Positions 1 to 8,739 of a DNA stretch of 64,000 bases are shown piece after piece. The translations under genes were made by a program, and so were the position numbers. The notes under the pieces are model-generated. The model searched no databases. It was not told the DNA's origin and worked only from the letters and a program-made list of their open reading frames with translations. The DNA comes from Flavobacteriales bacterium (lineage in GTDB: Bacteria > Bacteroidota > Bacteroidia > Flavobacteriales_F > PHOS-HE28), in the NCBI GenBank assembly GCA_019638115.1, contig JAHBUK010000004.1, positions 160,794 through 224,793 on the forward strand, in the 5' to 3' direction. Positions within the stretch are counted from its first letter, which is position 1, and the number at the start of each line of letters is the position of its first letter.

Positions 1-10
1 CTACATCCAC
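1..10 (-). tRNA. possible 5' end of a tRNA cut by the window edge
   Basis: Read on the minus strand, the last ten bases are GTGGATGTAG. This fits a 7-nt acceptor strand followed by T8, A9 and G10, the usual start of a bacterial tRNA, perhaps tRNA-His. A perfect TATATTTG promoter element lies 33 nt upstream. The rest lies outside the window, so identity cannot be shown. Confidence 0.3.
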
Positions 11-43
11 CATTTCGCCAGCGCATATTCCGCTTGCGGGGCG

Positions 44-51
44 CAAATATA
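44..51 (-). promoter_or_regulatory. -7 promoter element TATATTTG
   Basis: This is a perfect match to the Bacteroidota TAnnTTTG element. It points left, off the window, towards the possible tRNA. The gene to its right (80-1570) also runs leftward and ends just before it. Confidence 0.55.
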
Positions 52-79
52 GCACGGCGGATGGATGATGGAAGGCCTC

Positions 80-1570
80 TTACGGCTGCACCACCAACCT
101 GCTGCTTCGTTGGCGCACTCCATCGCGCTGCAACTCCACGCTGTACACCCCGGCCGGCAAGCCTTGCAGGTCCACCTGCTGCATCCGCCCTTCGGTACGC
201 GCGTGCAGCACCAACTGGCCCAAGGCATCGCGCAGCACCAAGTGGCCGTTCAGGTCGTCGTGCTCCACGGATACCGTTACCTGACTGCTGGCCGGGTTGG
301 GGAAGAGGTGCAGGTGGGCGGGCACCGCAGGCGCTGGCTGGGCAACACCAACGGTAAGCGGATCCCCCAAGTGTAGGCGGCTCACAAAACGCTGCTGCGG
401 GTCGTTGGTTAGGCCGTCGTCGTAGCCGTTATATCGGCCACAGATGTACATGAAGGTTGAATCTGCGTTGATCACTGGCTTGATCACCCCCGCTGTTGTG
501 GTTCCTTGAAAGGTAAAAGGACCAACTCCAGCATTATTGAAGGCATCCAGTAATGCTCCCGTGCTATCCACCAAGCAGATACCCTTGCGCACCTGGCCAT
601 TCACTCGTCTGAATTGCCCTGTGATAATCAGCTGTCCATTTCGCCAAGGGGTGATGCCATGTACGGTTGCCCCCAAAGAGGTTGTCAAACCTTCACCCGC
701 CAGGAACTGCGGCACGTTGAACGCGGGGTCCAAGCTGCCATCGGGCAGGAAGCGCACTAGGCGCAGGGTATCCTGCGGTGCCTCCGTGCGTTGGAAGTTG
801 CCTCCAACATAGATGCGCCCATCCGCTAAAGCATGGAAGGTTCTTGCACTCCCTATATACACACCACTACGGAAGGTGGTATCCGGCGTACCGTCCGCAT
901 TCACCTTGAAGAGCCAATCCACCGCCTGGCCCTCGAACTCCGTACAGGTGCTGGTACAGATAAATTGCCCGTTGGGCAGCTCCGCAAAATTGAACACCGT
1001 GCAGTTGTTGCCCTTCCGATGTATGCGGGTCGTGTCCAAGTAACCTGTGTTGCTGAACCACATCAGGTTGTAGTTGCCCACAAAGCCGCGCGCAGTGTCG
1101 CTCAGGGTGTGTTTGCCGCTCATCAATACCCGTCCATCGGGGTACACATGGTAGTCGCCATTGACGAAGGATTGAAAGTAAATGCCATTGTTCATCATGA
1201 TGAACGAGGGGTCGATCAGTCCGTCGGGTTGCATTCTGCGAACCAGGCCGTTCGAGACATAGAACTGGCCATCGATCCAGGGGACGATCTTGCCAGCTCC
1301 AGTGGTTTGTGGGAACTGTGGAAAGGATAGGTCCTGTTGCCCATTAGGTAATAAGCGCGCACTTCCCCGAAAGCTCAGTGGGTCGCCTGGAAAACGAATC
1401 TGCCCGGAGAGAAAGAGCTTGCCGTCCTCCAACAGGTGTATGTCATTCACGTCCCTGCTCAGAATAGAACTTCGGAAGGTGGTATCCAGAGAAAATGGCA
1501 CCTGCGCAGTGATCGCAGTGGCCGCCAAGGCGGCCACTGCGATCAATACGCTATGCATCCATGTCCTCAT
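80..1570 (-). CDS. delta-60 repeat beta-propeller protein with T9SS type A sorting domain
   Basis: A 496-residue exported protein. Residues 1-22 form a signal peptide ending ATAITAQ. The middle (about 30-400) carries repeated LxxDGxxDxxF units of the delta-60 repeat type, which are predicted to form a beta-propeller. The last 80 residues are a T9SS type A sorting domain: FPNPAS motif, then LPAGVYSVEL and the end LVVQP. It should be secreted and attached at the cell surface; no enzymatic role is visible. Its ATG overlaps the TGA of the upstream gene (ATGA), so the two are probably cotranslated. The family is well populated in Flavobacteriales, with function mostly unknown. Confidence 0.85.
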   Translation of the reverse strand: MRTWMHSVLIAVAALAATAITAQVPFSLDTTFRSSILSRDVNDIHLLEDGKLFLSGQIRFPGDPLSFRGSARLLPNGQQDLSFPQFPQTTGAGKIVPWIDGQFYVSNGLVRRMQPDGLIDPSFIMMNNGIYFQSFVNGDYHVYPDGRVLMSGKHTLSDTARGFVGNYNLMWFSNTGYLDTTRIHRKGNNCTVFNFAELPNGQFICTSTCTEFEGQAVDWLFKVNADGTPDTTFRSGVYIGSARTFHALADGRIYVGGNFQRTEAPQDTLRLVRFLPDGSLDPAFNVPQFLAGEGLTTSLGATVHGITPWRNGQLIITGQFRRVNGQVRKGICLVDSTGALLDAFNNAGVGPFTFQGTTTAGVIKPVINADSTFMYICGRYNGYDDGLTNDPQQRFVSRLHLGDPLTVGVAQPAPAVPAHLHLFPNPASSQVTVSVEHDDLNGHLVLRDALGQLVLHARTEGRMQQVDLQGLPAGVYSVELQRDGVRQRSSRLVVQP

Positions 1571-2169
1571 GGCTGCACCACAACACGAAGTGTTTCCAAA
1601 CTGCGGCCTTCATGCTGCAACTCCACCGTGTACACGCCGGGTGTAATGCCCCGTGTATCCCAAACCGTTTGGCCGATCTCACCCGTGGCAGTGAAGTGTT
1701 TCAACCCGCGCCCGCTCAGGTCACGCACCACCAAGTGCAGGGTGCCTGTGTTGCTCGGTACTTGGTGGCTCAATACAACATAGCTGTTGGCGGGATTAGG
1801 ATGCGCTGTAAAGCTGTGCTTTCCAGTAATGGGCTTCCTTGTGCGACCGGGCTTTGCGTTCTTGGGTGTGGCATCACCGCCCGTGTATGGCGCCCGGCAT
1901 TTACCATAGGCCGCGCACAGCAGGTTGCCCGCCCAAATCGCAGGGCGGTCGTAATGGATGCCTACCAGTGTACTCAGTTGGGCCACTTCGGCGCTGTCCA
2001 GTTGCCAACTGGTGCGGCCTGCACTACCGGCGGCAGCCAGTATGCCGATATAACTGATCATGCGGGTGCGTTCGGTCTCTTCGCCGGGTTTCAATGTACG
2101 CTCCTGGGGCATGGCTTGCAGCATGGAGTCGGCTGCGGCGTTCATCCGTGATCGAGGTCCTGTTTCCAT
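1567..2169 (-). CDS. C-terminal part of a T9SS cargo protein, probably a truncated gene
   Basis: About 200 residues if started at the ATG at 2169; the frame opens slightly further upstream and is closed by an in-frame TAA at 2230-2232. There is no signal peptide, although the protein ends in a clear T9SS type A domain (HPNPANSYVVL, ITPGVYTVEL, end VVVQP). Before it is an IGILAAAGSAGRTSWQLDSAE stretch of the kind I associate with the penultimate region of very large Flavobacteriales cargo proteins (from memory). A sorting domain without an export signal suggests a remnant of a larger gene. It overlaps the next gene by ATGA, so it may survive as a translational leader. Confidence 0.6.
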   Translation of the reverse strand: METGPRSRMNAAADSMLQAMPQERTLKPGEETERTRMISYIGILAAAGSAGRTSWQLDSAEVAQLSTLVGIHYDRPAIWAGNLLCAAYGKCRAPYTGGDATPKNAKPGRTRKPITGKHSFTAHPNPANSYVVLSHQVPSNTGTLHLVVRDLSGRGLKHFTATGEIGQTVWDTRGITPGVYTVELQHEGRSLETLRVVVQP

Positions 2170-2313
2170 TCCGAAGGCGGTTCTACGAAGTAACACATCA
2201 CGACCAGGCACAACAAGAGTTGTAGGTAATTAGCTAGAGCGCCGCGCTTGTCCATCCCCGGGTTTGGACCCGCGAAAGTGACCGAGGTAGCTGAACGCCT
2301 CCCCGCCCACCGC

Positions 2314-2321
2314 TTACTTTG
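2314..2321 (+). promoter_or_regulatory. -7-like element (TTACTTTG) just before the GT4 start
   Basis: TA and TTTG are separated by one base instead of two. The ATG at 2331 follows the final G after nine bases, so the leader would be very short. Confidence 0.4.
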
Positions 2322-2330
2322 CGGCCCGCT

Positions 2331-3488
2331 ATGCACGTGCTGTTCCTGCCCAAGTGGTACCCCGGCCGCAAAGACCCCCAGTTGGGGGATTTCCTGCGCA
2401 AACAGGGCATTGCCGTTGCGCAGCACGCGCGGGTGTCGGTGCTGTGCGCGCTGCCGGTGCAGGAGGCCGAGCGCGCCTACGAGCAGGAGTTGGAGGAGGC
2501 CGATGGCTTGTGGGAGCTGCGCGTGTACTACCGGGCCAGCACCCATGCACTGAAGCCCCTGCGCAAAGTGCTGAACCTGCTGCGCTACTGGCGGGCCATG
2601 GAGCAGGGCTGGCAACGCCTGCTGGCCGAGCGCGGGCTGCCGCAGGTGCTGCACGTACACATCCTGGTACGGCCTGCGCTGTTCGCATGGCGCAAGGGTG
2701 CGCGCCACGGCATTCCCTACCTGATCAGCGAGCAGAGCAGCGAGTACCTGGACGGCACCTACGCCGGCAAGGGGCGGCTGTTCCATGCCCTCAACCGAGG
2801 CCTGTTCCGCAGGGCGGCGGGCATCACGGCGGTGTCGGCCTGGCTGGGCGATGCGCTGGTGCGCTTGGACCTGTGCCGCAGCTACGCGGTGGTGCCCAAC
2901 GTGGTGCCCGGCCTGGAGCGTGCGCTGCCCCCCGCGGGCACACCCGGCCACTACCTGATGGTGGCCGACCTGGTGGACCGCACCAAGAACGTGAGCGGGG
3001 TGCTGCGCGCCTTGGCGCAAGCCAGCAACCACAACACGGCCTTGCAGCTGCGGATCATCGGCGATGGACCGGACCGCGCGCAACTGGAGGGGTTGTGCGA
3101 TGCGCTGGGCCTGCGCGAGCGGGTGCGTTTCCTGGGGCGCCTGCCCAACAGCGCGGTGCTGGACCACATGGCGGGCGCTTTCGCGGTGATCATCAACAGC
3201 AACGTGGAGACCTTCAGCGTGGTGACCGGCGAGGCGCTGGCCCAAGGCAAGCCGGTGATCGCCACGCGCTGCGGCGGACCGATCGCCTTCCTTACCCCGG
3301 CCAACGGCCTGCTGATCCCGGTGGGCGATGAAGCGGCTCTGAAGCAGGCCATGCTGCAACTGGTGGAACAAGCCGGGATGTACCTTCCGGATACGATCCG
3401 TGCCAGCGTGAGCGAACGCTTCAGCTATGCGGCCGTGGGCACCGCTTTCATGAAGGAGTACCAACACATCCTGCACCGCGATGCCTGA
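2331..3488 (+). CDS. glycosyltransferase family 4 protein
   Basis: A 385-residue cytoplasmic or membrane-associated glycosyltransferase with the GT-B fold. The start at ATG 2331 (MHVLFLPKWYP) is preferred to an in-frame TTG twelve bases upstream, because the family begins at this first beta strand. The donor-binding half shows RIIGDGPDRAQLE, VRFLGRLPNS and the E-x7-E region in ETFSVVTGEALAQGKPVIAT, typical of retaining GT4 enzymes. It opens a three-gene operon: its stop overlaps the next start by eight bases. With the fusion protein and the flippase downstream it probably builds a surface polysaccharide. Donor and acceptor sugars are unknown. Confidence 0.88.
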   Translation: MHVLFLPKWYPGRKDPQLGDFLRKQGIAVAQHARVSVLCALPVQEAERAYEQELEEADGLWELRVYYRASTHALKPLRKVLNLLRYWRAMEQGWQRLLAERGLPQVLHVHILVRPALFAWRKGARHGIPYLISEQSSEYLDGTYAGKGRLFHALNRGLFRRAAGITAVSAWLGDALVRLDLCRSYAVVPNVVPGLERALPPAGTPGHYLMVADLVDRTKNVSGVLRALAQASNHNTALQLRIIGDGPDRAQLEGLCDALGLRERVRFLGRLPNSAVLDHMAGAFAVIINSNVETFSVVTGEALAQGKPVIATRCGGPIAFLTPANGLLIPVGDEAALKQAMLQLVEQAGMYLPDTIRASVSERFSYAAVGTAFMKEYQHILHRDA

Positions 3489-5148
3489 AATGCGCTTGCG
3501 GGTGGGTCTGCTGTGTTCGGGCACGCGTTTCCAGCGCTGGCAGGCCGAGGCCATCCGGCAGGTGCTTGCCGTGCCCGGCGTGGAGCTGGTGCTGCTGATC
3601 ACCCCGGGGGAAACGGCAACGGCGCCCGCCAAGCGGCATTGGGGCACCGCGCTCTACCGCCGCTACCGGCACCGCCATTTCAAGGTGTCGGCCATGCAGG
3701 AGGAAGAGCTGGAGGACCTGCTGAAGGGCCTGCCCCGCCTGGCCTGCGTGCCGCAGCGGGTGGGCATCGCGGAGCACTTCTCCCCCGCCGATCTGGAGCG
3801 CATCCGAAGCCACCGGCCCGATGTGCTGCTGCGCTTCGGCTTCAACATCCTGGGCGGCGACATCCTGACCTTGCCGCGCCATGGCGTGTGGAGCTACCAC
3901 CACGGCGACCCCGCGCATTTCCGAGGCGGTCCACCGGGCTTCTGGGAGATCATGCAGGGCGCGCCGATCACCGGCGCGGTGCTGCAGCGGCTCACCGATA
4001 CGCTCGATGCCGGACGGATACTGCGGCAGGGCTGGTTCCACACGGTGGACCACAGCCTGGCCGAGACCGTGGACACCGTGCTGGGGCACAGCACGCACTG
4101 GCCTGCGCAGGTGATGCGCGAGCTGCTGGCCGGTGTTGCGGATGCCGCCGAAGGGCGCGTGCCCACTGAACGCGGCAAGCTGTACCGCTACCCCGGCAAC
4201 CTCAGCTTCCTGCACTTCCTCTGGAAGCAGTTCAACAACAAGCTGCGTTTCCACCGGAAGGAGTTGGAGCAGCACGAGGAGTGGAACATCGGCATCCTGC
4301 ACCAGCCCATCCACGAGCTGCTGCGCGAAAGCCCCAACCTGAACGTGCGCTGGTTGCCCGCCCCGGCGGCCGGGCAGTTCCGCGCGGACCCCTTCGGCTA
4401 CACCGATGCCGAGGGCCGCATCAACGTGCTGCACGAGAAGTACGAGCACAGCACCGGGCTGGGCGAGATCGCCCGCTTGCGGCCCAAGGCGGACAACATC
4501 CTGAAACGCTCGCGGAGCATGCTGGCCACGGGCAAGCACCTCTCCTACCCCTACGTGGTGCAGCACGCCGGCGCGGTGTACGTGGTGCCCGAGCAGGCCG
4601 CCGAAGGCACCGTGCAACTGTACCGGGTGAGCGCCGACAACGATGCGCTGGAACCCCTGCAGGTGCTGCTGCACGAGGCGCTCTACGACCCCACGCTGAT
4701 CCAGCACGCGGGTCGCTGGTGGCTCTTCGGCAGCAAGGCGCCGCTCACCAACACGGGGCTCTACCTCTACCACAGCGAGCGCCTGGAAGGTCCCTATACG
4801 CCGCACCCGCAGAACCCCGTGAAGCTGGATGTGCGCTCGGCGCGTCCTGCGGGAACACCCTTCGTGCACCAGGGCGAGTTGTGGCGACCGGGGCAGGACA
4901 GCTCGCTCACCTATGGCGGCCGCATTGCCATGAACCGCGTACTGGAGCTTTCGCCCACGCGTTACGTGGAGGAAACGGTGCAGTACGTGGGGCCCATACA
5001 GCACTGCGCATGGGACAAGGGCCTGCACACGCTCTGCGCCATGGGCGACATCACGCTGGTGGATGGCAAACGTTTCGTGACCGTGCCCGAGCGGAAGAAG
5101 GCCGTGAAGCAACGCAAGTTGGACAAGCTCAAACGCAAGGGCACATGA
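3481..5148 (+). CDS. formyltransferase-domain protein fused to a GINT1-like sugar-binding/transferase domain
   Basis: A 555-residue two-part protein. Residues 1-215 resemble methionyl-tRNA or sugar N-formyltransferases: the core holds SYHHGDPAHFRGGPPGFWE and a conserved Asp in TDTLDAGRILRQG. Residues about 280-550 resemble the N-terminal domain of glucosamine inositolphosphorylceramide transferase 1, which has a five-bladed GH32/43-like fold (RADPFGY, SYPYVV, YDPTLIQHAGRWWLFGS, GRIAMNRVLEL). Such fusions occur in glycan clusters. A plausible role is N-formylation of an amino sugar during surface glycan assembly (inference). The gene overlaps both neighbours. Another ATG nine bases downstream is a possible start. 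Confidence 0.8.
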   Translation: MPEMRLRVGLLCSGTRFQRWQAEAIRQVLAVPGVELVLLITPGETATAPAKRHWGTALYRRYRHRHFKVSAMQEEELEDLLKGLPRLACVPQRVGIAEHFSPADLERIRSHRPDVLLRFGFNILGGDILTLPRHGVWSYHHGDPAHFRGGPPGFWEIMQGAPITGAVLQRLTDTLDAGRILRQGWFHTVDHSLAETVDTVLGHSTHWPAQVMRELLAGVADAAEGRVPTERGKLYRYPGNLSFLHFLWKQFNNKLRFHRKELEQHEEWNIGILHQPIHELLRESPNLNVRWLPAPAAGQFRADPFGYTDAEGRINVLHEKYEHSTGLGEIARLRPKADNILKRSRSMLATGKHLSYPYVVQHAGAVYVVPEQAAEGTVQLYRVSADNDALEPLQVLLHEALYDPTLIQHAGRWWLFGSKAPLTNTGLYLYHSERLEGPYTPHPQNPVKLDVRSARPAGTPFVHQGELWRPGQDSSLTYGGRIAMNRVLELSPTRYVEETVQYVGPIQHCAWDKGLHTLCAMGDITLVDGKRFVTVPERKKAVKQRKLDKLKRKGT

Positions 5149-6413
5149 TGCGTCCTGCGATCGGCACGATGGCCAGCCGGGTGCTGGTGATGGTGATGAA
5201 CCTGCTGGTGATCATGCTGGCGGGCCATCGGCTGGGGGCTGAAGGGCTGGGGCAGATCAGCCTCATCGTACTGGGCATCACGTTCATCATGCTGCTGAAC
5301 AACGTGGTGGGCGGAGGGGCGCTGGTGTACCTGGCCTCGCGTTTCCCCCTGCCGCGTATCGTGGGGGCGGCATACGGCTGGGCGGCGCTTACCGCGCTGT
5401 TGGCCTACGCGGTGCTGCAGGTGCTGCCGCTGGTGCCCGCGGAACTGGTGGTGCACGTGGTGCTGCTGGCCTTGATCCAATCGCTGTACACGGTGCATTT
5501 CGGCCTGCTGCTGGGGCAGCAACGCATCGGCTTGTACAACGGCATAGCGGTGGTGCAGGCGCTGGTGCTGCTGGTGGTGTTCGCCGCACAGGCACAGGGC
5601 GGGCAGGCGGATCTGCAGGCCTACGTCCGCGCGAGCTACGCGGCCTTTGGCAGCAGCCTGGTGCTGAGCGCGCTGGCCTTGGCGCGCAAGGGTGCGGGCA
5701 TGCCCCGGCAGGCTGCGGAAGGCAGTCTGTGGTCGGCGATCTTCCGGCAAGGGGGGCTGATCCAGGTGGCCAATTTCCTGCAACTGCTGAACTACCGCCT
5801 GGCCTACTACCTGGTGGAAGCCTTCCGGGGCACGGCGGCCTTGGGCATCTACTCGGTGGCCAACCAATTGGCGGAAAGCGCGTGGGTGGCCCCGAAGAGC
5901 CTGGGCACGGTGCTGTATGCCCAGGTGAGCAACAGCCGCGATGCCCGTCAGCAACGCGACCATACGCTCACGGTGGCCAAAGCCTCGGTGGCCTTCAGCG
6001 GCGCGGTGGTGCTGGTGGCCCTGCTCCTGCCGGAGCCTTTGTACCAAGCCCTGTTCGGGGCGGAGGTGGAAGGCATACCAGGGCTGGTATTGTTGCTGGG
6101 TCCGGGCATCATGGCGATGGCGGCCTCGCAGGCATTCAGCCACTACTTCAGCGGCACCGGCAGGAACGTGCACAACGCGGTGGGTTCCGGGCTGGGACTG
6201 GTGGTGACGCTGCTGGCCGGCTACCTGCTGATACCGCGCTGGGGTGCTGAAGGGGCGGCGATCACGGCCACCTTCGCTTACGGGGCCAATGTGCTGTACC
6301 AGGCGGTGGTGTTCGTGCGCATCACGGATACCGGGCTGCGGCAGCTTTGGTTCACGCGGGCAGATGCAGAGCGTCTGCAACGGGCGTGGCGCGCGGTGCG
6401 GGGCGGTAAATGA
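5145..6413 (+). CDS. polysaccharide flippase (Wzx/MATE-like)
   Basis: A 422-residue integral membrane protein with about 12 hydrophobic segments and no signal peptide, of the lipopolysaccharide O-unit flippase family. The frame is open far upstream, but the region before 5145 is the previous gene in another frame; ATG 5145 (ATGA overlap) or the adjacent ATG 5148 gives the expected N-terminus MMRPAIGTMASRVLV. It would move lipid-linked oligosaccharides made by the two upstream gene products across the inner membrane. It is the last gene of the operon; a hairpin repeat array begins within 40 bp of the stop. Confidence 0.85.
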   Translation: MMRPAIGTMASRVLVMVMNLLVIMLAGHRLGAEGLGQISLIVLGITFIMLLNNVVGGGALVYLASRFPLPRIVGAAYGWAALTALLAYAVLQVLPLVPAELVVHVVLLALIQSLYTVHFGLLLGQQRIGLYNGIAVVQALVLLVVFAAQAQGGQADLQAYVRASYAAFGSSLVLSALALARKGAGMPRQAAEGSLWSAIFRQGGLIQVANFLQLLNYRLAYYLVEAFRGTAALGIYSVANQLAESAWVAPKSLGTVLYAQVSNSRDARQQRDHTLTVAKASVAFSGAVVLVALLLPEPLYQALFGAEVEGIPGLVLLLGPGIMAMAASQAFSHYFSGTGRNVHNAVGSGLGLVVTLLAGYLLIPRWGAEGAAITATFAYGANVLYQAVVFVRITDTGLRQLWFTRADAERLQRAWRAVRGGK

Positions 6414-6449
6414 TGTGCGGGCGGGGGCGCGGGGGATGACACGTTTAAC

Positions 6450-7014
6450 GCCCCCGGCGGGGGCTACCCACATGTCGCCCCGCTGGGGCTACCCACATGT
6501 CGTCCCTCCGGGGCTACCCACATATCGCCCCGCTGGGGCTGAACTAACGGGATGTGACGTGGGATCATCGTTCTACCCACATGTCGCCCCGCTGGGGCTG
6601 CACGAACGTGATATGACGTGGGATCATCATTCTACCCACATGTCGTCCCTCCGGGACTGCACGAACGTGACGTGACGTGGCATCATCATTCTACCCACAT
6701 GTCGTCCCTCCGGGACTGCACGAACGTGACGTGACGTGGCATCATCGTTCTACCCATATGTCGCCCCGCTGGGGCTGCACGAACGTGATGTGACGTGGCA
6801 TCATCGTTCTACCCATATGCCGCCCCGCTGGGGCTGCACGAACGTGATATGACGTGGGATCATCATTCTACCCATATGTCGCCCCTCTGGGGCTGCACGA
6901 ACGTGATGTGACGTGGCATCATCGTTCTACCCATATGCCGCCCCGCTGGGGCTGCACGAACGTGACGTGACGTGGCACCATCATTCTAACCATATGTCGT
7001 CCCTCCGGGACTGC
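6450..7014. repeat. non-coding tandem array of 25-bp and 59-bp hairpin units
   Basis: This fills the 685-bp gap between the flippase and SGNH genes. Units start with TACCCACATGTCG or a variant at 6465, 6490, 6515, 6574, 6633, 6692, 6751, 6810, 6869, 6928 and 6987. The first two steps are 25 bp; all later steps are exactly 59 bp, the 25-bp core plus a 34-bp extension containing GTGACGTGGCATCAT. Every core ends in a short hairpin whose arms change together: GCCCC-GCT-GGGGC, GTCCC-TCC-GGGAC, and GTCCC-TCC-GGGGC with a G:U pair. A related hairpin, GCCCCCGGCGGGGGC, stands at 6450. Because 59 is not a multiple of three, the frames drift and it is not coding. Confidence 0.92.
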
Positions 7015-7098
7015 GCAGGTGTGCCCGAGCCAAGGCCTTGGCCCTTTCGGAAAGATCCGCTTGCTGCGTATGTTCGTGGACCCCTATCCCCCATCCCC

Positions 7099-8739
7099 AT
7101 GCGCCACCTTACTCCCTTGCTCTTCCTGTTGATCGGTGTTGGCCAGGCCCAGGCCCAGTGCTCCGAAAGCTCCACACGCAAAGTGCTGCTGGTGGGCGAC
7201 AGTTGGGCCTTCTTCATGGGCGTTGACCAGACCATCAACAACGTGTTCAACAAGTGGGGCCATTCCGGCTACACCTACTACACCAACCTGACGCTGGCGG
7301 AGAATGGGGCCGAGACGGACGATTTCCAGGGAGCCACCAAGCAGGCGGAGATCCAGGCACGCTTGGATGCCAACCCCTCCATTGAGGTGGTACACCTGAG
7401 CATCGGCGGCAACGATGTGCTGGGCGATTGGAACGTGTCCTTCACGCAGGCGCAGACCGATTCGCTGAAGGCCGCCGTGTACGACCGCCTGGTGGATGTG
7501 ATCGAATTCATCAAGAGCGCCCGCCCCGGCATCCGCATCCTGTGGAGCGGCTACACCTACCCCAATTTCGAGGAGGTGATCCAGAGCTTCCAGCCCTTCC
7601 CCACGCTGCACCCCTTCTACGGCACCTGGCAGGGCATGGGCTTCCCCAGCTTCCTGCAACTGAACACCATCCTGAACGATTTCTCCAACACCATCGCCGA
7701 CTTCTGCGCCAACGACCCGCAGGTGGACTTCGTGCCCGCCACCGGCCTGATGCAGTACACCTTCGGGCAGAACTCGCCGCTGGGCGTGGCACCCGGGGGC
7801 AGCTACCCACCGCTCACCGCGCCGCTCACCGAAGGCTTCGTGGACTACCCCTCGCCGCGCAACTCCATGCGCGACTACCTGCTCACCAAGGACTGTTTCC
7901 ACCTGAGCGCTTCGGGCTACCGCGACCTGATCGAAGAGCACACCAAGAAGTTCTACCACAAATTCCTGATGGACGATGCCTACGTGGTGGCCGGTACCGG
8001 GGCGCAGAACGGCTCGGTGTCCAACCTGGGCAACGTGCTGAGCGAACTGCGCGTGGGTGAACTGGGCGGCGAGACCTACTCCACCCTGCTCACCTTCGAC
8101 ACCTCCGTGCTGCCCGATACCGGCATCGTGGGGGCGAGCATTTTCCTGCGTCGCGCGGGGCTGGATGGCACCAACCCGATCGGCAACACCCTGCAGGTGA
8201 AGGTGAAGAGCGGCTTCTTCGGGAGCAGCCCCAACGTGGAGGCCGTGGACCTCTTCTTCATGGCCGATGCCACCGACCAGGCCTGCCGCTTCGGCTCCAA
8301 TTCCACCGGCACCGGCAACTGGATCCGCCTCGACCTGCCGAGCTCCATCCTGCCCTTCATCAGCAACACGGGCAGCACCCAGTTCATCATCAGCACCAAC
8401 GGCGCGGTGGGCGGACAGGTGCTGTTCACCGACGGCAGCGACCCCGAACTGGCGCCGGTGCTGAACCTGCGCTTCGGCGAGCAGAGCGTGGACGTGGCAC
8501 AGGGCCTTGCCGCCGCTGAAGGCACGCACGTTTTCCCCAACCCCACCACCGGCCTGCTGAACCTGCACACCACCGCTCCCGTGCTGGGCAGCGAGGTGCA
8601 TGATGCACTGGGTCGCCTGGTGCTGCAAGGCACGGTCGACCAAGGCACGCTGGACCTTGGCGCGCTGCCCGCAGGCCACTACACGCTGCGCATCGCCACT
8701 GCGGACGGCATCAGCATGCACCGGGTGGTACGCCAATGA
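7099..8739 (+). CDS. secreted SGNH/GDSL hydrolase with T9SS type A sorting domain
   Basis: A 546-residue protein from ATG 7099, chosen because a signal peptide (LLFLLIGVGQAQAQ) follows at once; the longer frame upstream lies inside the repeat array. SGNH blocks are visible: VLLVGDSWA with the nucleophile Ser near residue 35, LSIGGNDVLGDW with the Asn, and DCFHLSASGYRD with the Asp/His pair. A middle domain (about 295-455) resembles DNRLRE/CBM96-type modules (LLTFDTSVLPDTGIVGASIFLRR). The C-terminus is a sorting domain (FPNPTTGLLNL, LPAGHYTLRI). It is probably a surface esterase or lipase acting on polysaccharide acyl groups (inference). The next gene starts in its stop codon. Confidence 0.87.
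   Translation: MRHLTPLLFLLIGVGQAQAQCSESSTRKVLLVGDSWAFFMGVDQTINNVFNKWGHSGYTYYTNLTLAENGAETDDFQGATKQAEIQARLDANPSIEVVHLSIGGNDVLGDWNVSFTQAQTDSLKAAVYDRLVDVIEFIKSARPGIRILWSGYTYPNFEEVIQSFQPFPTLHPFYGTWQGMGFPSFLQLNTILNDFSNTIADFCANDPQVDFVPATGLMQYTFGQNSPLGVAPGGSYPPLTAPLTEGFVDYPSPRNSMRDYLLTKDCFHLSASGYRDLIEEHTKKFYHKFLMDDAYVVAGTGAQNGSVSNLGNVLSELRVGELGGETYSTLLTFDTSVLPDTGIVGASIFLRRAGLDGTNPIGNTLQVKVKSGFFGSSPNVEAVDLFFMADATDQACRFGSNSTGTGNWIRLDLPSSILPFISNTGSTQFIISTNGAVGGQVLFTDGSDPELAPVLNLRFGEQSVDVAQGLAAAEGTHVFPNPTTGLLNLHTTAPVLGSEVHDALGRLVLQGTVDQGTLDLGALPAGHYTLRIATADGISMHRVVRQ

Noticed and set aside
6450..7014. CRISPR array
   Set aside because: Units are adjacent with no unique spacers, and the extension is itself repeated; no cas genes are near.
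6244..7098. Open frames through the tandem array with repeating peptides (SSFYPHVAPLGLHERD and similar)
   Set aside because: The 59-bp period shifts frame at each unit, stops occur between units, and the surface hydrolase has a clear start with signal peptide at 7099.
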